Below, piece by piece: positions 17,348-25,300 of a stretch of 64,000 nt of DNA (position 1 is its first letter; every line of letters starts with the position of its first letter). This stretch comes from Flavobacterium humi (GTDB taxonomy: Bacteria > Bacteroidota > Bacteroidia > Flavobacteriales > Flavobacteriaceae): assembly GCF_004745595.1 (NCBI RefSeq), contig NZ_SRLH01000009.1, forward strand, positions 1 through 64,000, given 5' to 3'. The notes below the pieces were generated by a model that searched no databases, was not told the origin of the DNA, and saw nothing but the letters and a program-made list of their open reading frames with translations. Position numbers and translations under genes: made by a program.

Positions 17348-18139
17348 TTAAAAATTAAAAACTACTTCGACACCTTTGTTTAGCAATGAATTAATAGAAA
17401 TGGCGCCGTTTAAAAAAGCAATCCGGCTTTCTATATTCTTCATTCCGAGGCCGTTTTTGGAACCTTGGCTGTTTACATCAAAGCCGATTCCGTTATCTGA
17501 ATATTTACAAATCCTCAACCCGTTTTTTTCTTCAAAAAGAATCGTGATTACCGTAGCCTTGCCATGGCGCAGGGAATTGTTCATCAGTTCCTGCAAAATC
17601 CTGAAAACATGCAAAAGCCTGTCGTTTTCCGAATTACTGAAATGGATCCGGTTCTCGTAATTGACCACCACCGATTTACTGCTGCTGAATTCCATGCACA
17701 ATTCTTCAACACCGGCATGGAGCCCGAAATTATCCAAAGTCGGAGGCAACAGGTCGTGGGCTATCCTGCGCGAATTTTCCAATGCCTTGGCAGTCAGATT
17801 GATGATATTGGAAGTAATTTCAACCACTTCTTTTTGTGTCAGTTCCGAAGCCGCCAGCAAATAACTGTTGAGCGATACCACATTCAATTTTGAACTGATA
17901 TCGTCGTGCAGGTCACGGGCAATGCGTTTGCGTTCGTCTTCCTGCGTGAGGATGGTCGCCTGGAGCAGGTCTTTCTGGTACTGCAGTTCCAGATTCTTTT
18001 TTTCCAGGGTGCTTTTCACGATTTTCTTCCTTGAAAAATAAAAAAAAAGGACCAAAACTAAGCTCATCAGCAAAAAACCGATGCACGTATAAATAATAAC
18101 GCTTATTAATTCGTTTTCAGGAATTGCTCTTTCTGTCAT
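17348..18139 (-). CDS. NarX-type sensor histidine kinase, one TM
   Basis: 263 residues. One N-terminal membrane helix (VIIYTCIGFLLMSLVLVLFFYF) is followed by a short coiled coil. The HisKA_3 dimerisation helix carries the phospho-acceptor His in ERKRIARDLHDDISSKLN. The HATPase domain has LQELMNNSLRHGKA, YSDNGIGFDV and GLGMKNIESRI. There is no extracytoplasmic sensor of its own, so the 7-TM protein whose gene overlaps its start by 4 nt (ATGA) probably supplies sensing. Partner of the regulator directly downstream. Confidence 0.94.
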   Translation of the reverse strand: MTERAIPENELISVIIYTCIGFLLMSLVLVLFFYFSRKKIVKSTLEKKNLELQYQKDLLQATILTQEDERKRIARDLHDDISSKLNVVSLNSYLLAASELTQKEVVEITSNIINLTAKALENSRRIAHDLLPPTLDNFGLHAGVEELCMEFSSSKSVVVNYENRIHFSNSENDRLLHVFRILQELMNNSLRHGKATVITILFEEKNGLRICKYSDNGIGFDVNSQGSKNGLGMKNIESRIAFLNGAISINSLLNKGVEVVFNF

Positions 18140-18774
18140 AATGCTTCCTCCGGTTTCTTATGAGAAAAATTCTTCTGCCATTCAATCCAAACAAACAGCT
18201 GGTAGACGATGTATAAAAATGCATTCAAAATCCATGTTATCCTGTTCGTTTTCGAAACCAATGTAGCCACTAAATTACCTGCCAGGAACAAAACAGTGCT
18301 TCCGAAAAGGTAAATCAGGATCCCCATATTGATATAATAAAACTTCCTTTTCTCGTTCAGCAGGTTATAGAAGTAAAGCGTGGCATATATGATAAGCAGG
18401 AAGGACGTGATGAATATTTCAAATAAATTGAATGAATAGAAAGCGTCTTTATTAATGGCATATTGGATTCCCAAAGCCGATAATCCCAAGGCCAAGCCTA
18501 TTTTGACTATTTTCTTCTGATACTCCTCTGTCAGGATAGTGATGTAAAAAAAACTCAAAATGATAAACTGGATGATAAAATAGAAATGAGACAAAAACAG
18601 GTTATTGATACTCAGGCATTTCAACAGCCAGGAAACCATCTGGATAATAAACATGACTCCTGTATATAGGGTAAAAATTCTAAAGGCTTTTCCAAATTTA
18701 GAAAAGCCTTTACTAAACAGTATTAGATTAATTACTAAAATTACATATCCAATATCAGCAAAAATCTCTATCAT
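18136..18774 (-). CDS. Multi-pass membrane protein, probable sensor partner
   Basis: 212 residues, about seven hydrophobic segments (for example IGYVILVINLILF, FRIFTLYTGVMFIIQMVSWL, FYFIIQFIILSFFYITIL, LFEIFITSFLLIIYATLYFY, ILIYLFGSTVLFLAGNL, ILNAFLYIVYQLFVWIEW). No recognisable catalytic motif. Its stop overlaps the kinase start by 4 nt and its start abuts the stop of the 115-residue protein gene, so translation is probably coupled. Function inferred only from context. Confidence 0.85.
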   Translation of the reverse strand: MIEIFADIGYVILVINLILFSKGFSKFGKAFRIFTLYTGVMFIIQMVSWLLKCLSINNLFLSHFYFIIQFIILSFFYITILTEEYQKKIVKIGLALGLSALGIQYAINKDAFYSFNLFEIFITSFLLIIYATLYFYNLLNEKRKFYYINMGILIYLFGSTVLFLAGNLVATLVSKTNRITWILNAFLYIVYQLFVWIEWQKNFSHKKPEEAL

Positions 18775-19122
18775 TTACGGCTTCAACGTATATAGAGGAC
18801 TGTCCACATCGCATGTATTAGGGCATGGTTGCGTAAAGTCATATATGTATTGCTGATTGGAATCATTGATTAGGTCTTTTCCGTCAGCGTCAACGCCTAC
18901 CAGCATTAATTTATTGACACCGTCATCATCAACCCCGATATAAGCACGTACATCCACCACATATTTTTCCGCCAGGAGCTCGTTGATGTCAACTCGTGGG
19001 ATTAAATGGGCCTTAACCGTGTTTTCCGGATTCATTCTCCATCTTGCCGCCCATTCCTGAGCTGTTTCCAGAGAGATCACATTTTCTTCGATACTTTTGT
19101 TTGATGTAGTTTTCTGATCCAT
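18775..19122 (-). CDS. Small conserved protein heading the signalling operon
   Basis: 115 residues, not recognised. No signal peptide. It contains acidic, Gly-rich segments (AYIGVDDDGVNKLMLVGVDADGKDLI) and a C-terminal PCPNTCDVDSPLY segment with two cysteines. It is the first gene of the operon, immediately before the 7-TM protein gene with no spacer. It is divergent from the tail-collar gene across a 467-bp gap. Confidence 0.75.
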   Translation of the reverse strand: MDQKTTSNKSIEENVISLETAQEWAARWRMNPENTVKAHLIPRVDINELLAEKYVVDVRAYIGVDDDGVNKLMLVGVDADGKDLINDSNQQYIYDFTQPCPNTCDVDSPLYTLKP

Positions 19123-19393
19123 AATTTTTAGGTTTTTAGTTAGTATAAATATAGGCTAAAATTACTATTTTTCTTTATTTTAACAAAAAAAATACTAAAA
19201 TTTAGCATAGATATAATGTTGCCGATTCAAAATATTGAAAGCATGCGATTTATATTTATGGCCAATAAATTTTCTTTCTTAAAAGCGATTCTTCAGCGTA
19301 TTTTTTCGAGATTTTCTATTTTATCAGATTAATAGTATAAAAACTAAAAAAATCAACAAAAAACAAGAAACAATCAAGATATTTCTTATTAAT

Positions 19394-19479
19394 AATCAAG
19401 CGTTTAGAAATATTTTTAAAAAATCACGTAGAAATACGTGCAGAAAAGTGGGCAATAAAAAGTAATTTAGCGCTTGATT
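19394..19479. repeat. Nested inverted repeat in the 19123-19589 gap
   Basis: AATCAAGCG (19394-19402) and CGCTTGATT (19471-19479) are perfect 9-bp arms. Between them CACGTA and TACGTG close on a GAAA tetraloop (19425-19440). The rest of this 467-bp AT-rich gap shows no reading frame and only a weak -7-like TATCTTTA near 19534. It may be a leader RNA of the tail-collar gene, a small RNA, or operators. Confidence 0.55.
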
Positions 19480-19589
19480 TTTACACTAAAAAAGAGGTTA
19501 AAATTATTTTAACAAGTAAAGTTTTTAATTTATATCTTTATAATCATAAGACAACATTACGTATTGTTAAACAACTAAATATAAAAACT

Positions 19590-20147
19590 ATGTCTACAGA
19601 ACCATTTATTGGAGAGATTAAAATTTTTGGGTTCAATTTTGCCCCAAGAGGGTACATGACCTGCCAAGGGCAAATTTTGTCAATTGCACAAAACACAGCT
19701 CTTTTTTCATTATTAGGAACAACGTATGGCGGAAACGGCCAGACTACTTTCGCCCTTCCTGACTTACAAGGACGTCGTCCAATCGGGCAAGGACAAGGGC
19801 CAGGTCTTTCTCCTTACCAAATGGGACAAGTATCCGGAACCGAAAACACAACTTTAACTACCAATAATATGCCAATGCATGTTCATGGTCTTACTGCTGC
19901 AAGAGTGAATCTACCTGTAAATAACAACGTTGCGGATTCAAATCTTCCTGATGGTGCTTATTTAGCTGGAAATAATACTGCTGCCTTATATGCGGAAGGT
20001 CCTCAAGCAGGAAAAGCCCTTGCTCCTGGTACACTTACGGGAACCACAGATGTTGCAGGAGGATCACAACCTTTCAGTCTTCTGAACCCATACCTTTGCA
20101 TCAATTATTCCATTGCTACTGAAGGTATATTCCCTAGTAGAAACTAA
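19590..20147 (+). CDS. Phage tail-collar domain protein (Mdp-like)
   Basis: 185 residues. The N-terminal tail-collar domain reads EPFIGEIKIFGFNFAPRGYM, CQGQILSIAQNTALFSLLGT, TYGGNGQTTFALPDLQGRRP, the standard pattern of microcystin-dependent-protein (MdpB) homologues. The distal part is Gly/Thr/Asn-rich with MPMHVHGLTAA and ends LNPYLCINYSIATEGIFPSRN. There is no signal peptide and no other phage structural gene nearby, so this is a stand-alone relative, not a prophage. A 15-bp stem terminator separates it from the next gene. Confidence 0.9.
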   Translation: MSTEPFIGEIKIFGFNFAPRGYMTCQGQILSIAQNTALFSLLGTTYGGNGQTTFALPDLQGRRPIGQGQGPGLSPYQMGQVSGTENTTLTTNNMPMHVHGLTAARVNLPVNNNVADSNLPDGAYLAGNNTAALYAEGPQAGKALAPGTLTGTTDVAGGSQPFSLLNPYLCINYSIATEGIFPSRN

Positions 20148-20157
20148 TACAATTTAT

Positions 20158-20191
20158 AAAAGGAAATTTTCCAGTTGGAAAATTTCCTTTT
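20158..20191 (+). terminator. Strong hairpin after tail-collar gene
   Basis: A perfect 15-bp stem (20158-20172 with 20177-20191) on an AGTT loop ends in TTTT. It may partly insulate the following genes. Confidence 0.8.
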
Positions 20192-20206
20192 CTCATTTAC
20201 AATATT

Positions 20207-21355
20207 ATGCAAACAATAGGAATCTTATTAGTTCGCTCCACTTATTATAAAACAATAGGTTTTGACCTGTATGAAGGCTTGCGTTCCGGATTGCAGCAAT
20301 TGGGGCGGAGTGATATCAGGATTGTTACAGAAAATATAGGTTTTGGCGCTGAAAAACAGCAATGTTACCGAAGTGCTGAAAAACTCTTATTAGAAGAAAA
20401 TGCCGATATTGTAATTGCTTACATAGGGCACCGTACAGCTCAACTGCTTAGGCCGCTTTTCCTGGCTGCCAACAAAATGCTCATTGTACTGGATGCCGGG
20501 GCCAACCTCCCGCAGGAATGGTCTGTAAGCCCAAATGTTTTTTACCATTCACTCCACAATGCACTGGGAGCCTGGCTTTCATCAAAACAAGCAGTGAATG
20601 ACGGATATAAAAAAGGTGGCATGGTAACCAACTATTATGATGGTGGCTATTTGCAAACTTATAGTTTATCCAAAGGATTTGAAGACGCCGGAGGAACCAT
20701 TTGCTTTAACCACGCTACAGGCCATATAAAAGAAGAATTTTCGATGGCTCCGTTAAAAAAACACCTGGATGATTTCGAAGATGCTGCAGTATTGACGTTA
20801 TTCAGCGGTGATTATATGCAATGGCACTTCAAAGAAATAAAAGAACATTTAAATCAGGACACACCTATTTACCTTTCTCCTTTCGGGTTTGAAGAAACCA
20901 TGTTGGAAGAGGCAATCTATCCAAGCAATAATACCAGAGGAGTTGCGGCTTGGGCCAAATCCATTGACAATGAAGAAAATCGCATATTCATAGAAGCGAT
21001 AGAAGCCACTGGCAAAACACCTAATTTATTCTCTTTACTAAGTTGGGAAAGTGCGCAAATCGCATTAAAAGCATTGTCACTTTTAAAAGAAAACAAAAAT
21101 AACATCACTAAAACGGCTGAAGCGTTACATACTTTCGAATTTACAAGCCCAAGAGGGAAAATCACATTTCACGCTAAAACAAATACTTCCGTAAGCCCTA
21201 TGTATAATGCCCGGATCGTTCCTACAGAAAATGGAATGTGCCAGGTAGAGCTGGATGGTATTATTGATAGCACGACAGAAGAATTTGAAGCCTTAGCTGA
21301 ACTGGAATTGAATACTGTTACCTCTTCATGGTTTAACAGCTATACCTGTATATAA
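20207..21355 (+). CDS. Periplasmic-binding-protein-like (type 1 fold) without signal peptide
   Basis: 382 residues starting MQTIGILLVRSTYYKTIGFD. It has the two-lobe type 1 binding-protein pattern of branched-chain amino-acid/amide receptors: LLEENADIVIAYIGHRTAQLL, GYKKGGMVTNYYDGGY, FSLLSWESAQIALKAL and SPRGKITFHAKTNTSVSPMY. Unlike transport receptors it has no signal peptide or lipobox, so it should be cytoplasmic and may act as an intracellular ligand sensor. Its stop overlaps the formyltransferase-like start by one base (TAATG). No permease or ATPase genes are nearby. Confidence 0.82.
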   Translation: MQTIGILLVRSTYYKTIGFDLYEGLRSGLQQLGRSDIRIVTENIGFGAEKQQCYRSAEKLLLEENADIVIAYIGHRTAQLLRPLFLAANKMLIVLDAGANLPQEWSVSPNVFYHSLHNALGAWLSSKQAVNDGYKKGGMVTNYYDGGYLQTYSLSKGFEDAGGTICFNHATGHIKEEFSMAPLKKHLDDFEDAAVLTLFSGDYMQWHFKEIKEHLNQDTPIYLSPFGFEETMLEEAIYPSNNTRGVAAWAKSIDNEENRIFIEAIEATGKTPNLFSLLSWESAQIALKALSLLKENKNNITKTAEALHTFEFTSPRGKITFHAKTNTSVSPMYNARIVPTENGMCQVELDGIIDSTTEEFEALAELELNTVTSSWFNSYTCI

Positions 21356-22290
21356 TGGAAGAACAGAAAAAAATACTTGTATTGTGTGGCGGGAAATTTG
21401 CATTCAAAGCATTGCAATTGCTGGCGTATGAGAAGTTTTTATGTGGTGTTGGAATTGGTAAAGGAGATGATAGGATTATTGATGCATTGGAACAGGAATC
21501 GGAAGAAAACGGAATGTCTTTTAGGTCTTTTCCAGATAAAAAGAGTATGTCTTCCATGAAAGAATGGATTGAAGAAATGCAACCTGATTATATCTTTTCC
21601 ATTTCTTTTCCATTTCTGATTACGGAAGACATTTTAGCATATGGAACAGAGAAATTCATCAACTTCCACCCTGCGCAATTACCCCAATACAGAGGCCCTA
21701 TGCCTATTTTTGAAGTATTGAGGAACCAGGAGAAAGAAACAGCAGTGAGTGTTCATTTCATGAATTCAAAATTTGATGAAGGGAATATCATTTTCAAGGA
21801 TATCGTACCTATAGATACCAATGACACGTATGGCAAGCTTACGGTAAAATTAAGCGAAAGAATGGCACACGTGGTATTGAATACTGCAAATATGGTACAA
21901 TATGCCAACAAGATCCCAAACACTCCACAAGAGAAAGAAAAGGCGTATTATTTTGAAAAGCCTGATTTTTCAGACACCTACATTCACTGGAAAAGAATGA
22001 GCGCACAGGAAATAACGGCTTTAATCAATGCTTGCAACCCATGGAATATTGGTGCTGATGCTACCTTTCAGGGTGAACAGGTGAAAATCATTGCAGCTTC
22101 GGTACGGGACGAACCACATAACGGGCTGGCTCCCGGTATGATTGTTTCGATCGCTAAAGACCAAAGTTTAAATGTAGCCTCCTCAGATAACAAACAAATT
22201 GCAATTGAAATTATAAGCACAGAGGAAGGGATTATGACTTCCAAACAACTGAATACACAAAAATTTTTAATCGGAACCCAATTCAATTAA
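21355..22290 (+). CDS. Formyltransferase-family protein
   Basis: 311 residues similar to methionyl-tRNA formyltransferase and sugar N-formyltransferases. The catalytic trio Asn103, His105 and Asp141 is visible in KFINFHPAQLPQYRG and KFDEGNII. The C-terminal part (HWKRMSAQEITALINACNPW) resembles the Fmt C-terminal beta-barrel start. It probably transfers a formyl group from 10-formyl-tetrahydrofolate to an amine. The acceptor is unknown; the genomic Fmt is expected elsewhere. Translation is coupled to the binding-protein-like gene, and it precedes the giant adhesin gene by 53 nt. Confidence 0.85.
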   Translation: MEEQKKILVLCGGKFAFKALQLLAYEKFLCGVGIGKGDDRIIDALEQESEENGMSFRSFPDKKSMSSMKEWIEEMQPDYIFSISFPFLITEDILAYGTEKFINFHPAQLPQYRGPMPIFEVLRNQEKETAVSVHFMNSKFDEGNIIFKDIVPIDTNDTYGKLTVKLSERMAHVVLNTANMVQYANKIPNTPQEKEKAYYFEKPDFSDTYIHWKRMSAQEITALINACNPWNIGADATFQGEQVKIIAASVRDEPHNGLAPGMIVSIAKDQSLNVASSDNKQIAIEIISTEEGIMTSKQLNTQKFLIGTQFN

Positions 22291-22343
22291 ACTTATCCAG
22301 CGATGGATGGTATCTTTAAAATAATAACTTTAACTAATTACTC

Positions 22344-25300
22344 ATGAGAAAAAAAATTACTTTTTTATTAATCATGTCGTGCCTCTTTTTTATAAGGGGC
22401 CATGCCCAGACGCAGTTCTGGAGCGACACTTTTGAAGACACCGGAGCTCCTTCGAGTGGTGTGAGGAATGCGCCGACCGCATTCACGACAAGTGTAGACA
22501 GAATTTTCAACCGCACAAATACAGCCGGTGTTTCAATTCAGGGAGGGCCAAGTGGCGGAGCTGTTTATACTGGAATGGAAGGAACTAAATTCTGGGCAGG
22601 TGAAGATACCGACAACGGACTTACACCGGTAACAGCAGCCAATGTGCTTAAAACCGTAACCTGGACAGTGAATATCTCCGGGAAATCCGGACTATCATTG
22701 AAAGGATTATTTGCGGCTGGAAATTTCTTTGGAAATGCTTATGACGACGGTACAGCTTCTTCTTCATTAGTTGATGATTATATGTCAATACAATACAAGA
22801 TAGATGGAGGAGCTGTTCAAAATCTGTTGAGTTTTTACCCATTGGCTAATTCTAACAGTAATCTCTACCCTGATGCTGATTTTGATGGTAATGGAGATCC
22901 TGCAGCAACTGCCTTGACAAGTGCTTTTACTGAATTCACAGGAACAATTGCTGGAACAGGAACTACTTTGACACTATACATGAACATGTCCATGACCAGT
23001 GTTGTTGAAGAAGTGGCAATAGATAATCTTAGATTATTTGAAACACCACCTTGTACGCCTCCGGTGGTTTCCGTAAATCCTCTAAACAAGTCTATCTGCG
23101 CAGGGGGCAATACAACTTTCGGAATCACTGCAACCGGTGCAACCGGCTATCAGTGGCAGGTAAATACCGGTAGCGGATTTACAGATTTAACCAATACCTT
23201 GCCTTATTCTAATGTTACAACCAATACATTAACGATTACAGGCGCAACAGTTGGAATGAGCGGTTATGCATACCGATGCATTGCTTTAAATCCAACGATT
23301 GCTTGTTCTACAAACTCGAATCAAGGAACGTTAACCATATCGAATATCAATACTTCTTCAGCTACACAAACCAATGTGTCTTGTAATGGTGGAAGTAACG
23401 GTGTAGCTTCAGTAACTCCTACCGGAGGAATCGCTCCTTATACCTATTCCTGGGCTCCTTCAGGAGGAACAGGTGCAACAGCTACAGGTTTAATGGCAGG
23501 AAGCTATACTGTAACTGTGACTGATAATATAGGATGTTCAGCTATTCGTAATTATACTATTACACAACCTCCGGTTTTAAATGGGACAACCGTTGTAACC
23601 AATGTTGCTTGTTTCAGTGGAAGTAATGGTGCTATCAACCTGACTCCATCTGGTGGAACTCCACCTTATACTTTCAACTGGGGCGGTGGTGTAACTACAG
23701 AAGACAGAACAGGATTGGCAGCCGGAACCTACGCGGTAATTATTACCGATGCTAACTCATGTACAAAAAGTGTAACTGGAATTACAATAACACAACCGGC
23801 AGCAGCAGTAAGCGGAACTACAGTAGTTACCAATGTTGCTTGTAATGGTGGAAATACAGGGGCAGTCAACCTTACTCCAACAGGAGGAACAGGTCCTTAT
23901 ACTTTCAACTGGGTTGGTGGTGCTACTACAGAAGACAGAACTGGGCTTGTAGCCGGAAGCTACTCGGTAACGATTACCGATGCTAACGGATGTACCGGAA
24001 CGGTAGCTGGAATTACAGTGACACAACCAACGTCAATAAGCGGGACAACCGTTGTAACCAATATTGCTTGTAACGGTGGAAATACCGGAGCAATCAACCT
24101 TACTCCAACTGGAGGTGTAGGACCTTATACGTTCAACTGGGGTGGTGGTATCACTTCTGAAGACAGAACAGGACTTTCAGCCGGAACATACTCGGTAACT
24201 ATTACTGATAACAATGGATGTACCGGAACGGTAGCTGGAATTACAGTGACACAACCGGCAGCAGCAGTAAGCGGAACTACAGTAGTTACTAACGTTGCTT
24301 GTTTCAGTGGAAATACAGGAGCGATCAACCTTACTCCAACAGGAGGTGTAGGACCGTATACTTTCAACTGGGTTGGCGGTGCTACTACAGAAGACAGAAC
24401 AGGATTGGCAGCCGGAACATACTCGGTAACCATTACCGATGTTAACGGATGTACAGGAACTGTAGCTGGAATTACAGTTACACAACCTGTAGCAGCAGTA
24501 AGCGGAACAACCGTTGTAACCAATGTTTCTTGTTTCAGTGGAAATAATGGAGCAATCAACCTTACTCCAACAGGAGGTGTAGGACCTTATACTTTCAACT
24601 GGGTTGGCGGTGCTACTACAGAAGACCGAACAGGTCTTGCAGCCGGAAGCTACTCAGTAACGATTACCGATGCTAACGGATGTACAGGAACGGTAGCTGG
24701 AATTACAGTGACACAACCTGCAGCCGCAGTAAGCGGAACAACCGTTGTAACCAATGTTGCTTGTTTCGGAGGGAATACAGGAGCAATCAACCTTACTCCA
24801 ACAGGAGGTGTAGGACCGTATACTTTCAATTGGGGCGGTGGTATAACTACCGAAGACCGAACAGGATTAGCAACCGGAAGCTACTCGGTAACCATTACCG
24901 ATGCTAATGGATGTACAGGAACTGTAGCTCCAATTATAGTTACACAACCATCATCAGCAGTAGCCGGAATGACAATAGTTACTAATATTGCTTGTTTTGG
25001 AGGAAATACAGGAGTAATCAACCTTACTCCAACAGGAGGTACAGCACCTTATACCTATAACTGGGGCGGTGGTATCACTACAGAAGACAGAACAGGCCTT
25101 ACAGCCGGGTCTTATTCTGTTACCATCACTGATAGCAACGGATGTACAGGAACGATAGCTGTAATTTCAGTTACGCAACCTGCAGCAGCGTTAAGCGGAA
25201 CTACAGTAGTTACCAATGTTGCTTGTAACGCTGGTAATACAGGAGCAATCAACCTTACTCCAACAGGAGGTACAGCACCATATACTTATAACTGGGGCGG

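Noticed and set aside
19590..20147. Prophage tail region
   Set aside because: Only a single tail-collar domain protein is present, with no other structural, lysis or integrase genes; stand-alone relatives are common.
23757..24559. Long minus-strand frames inside the SprB repeats
   Set aside because: They are mirror translations of the repeated coding DNA and repeat with the same period.
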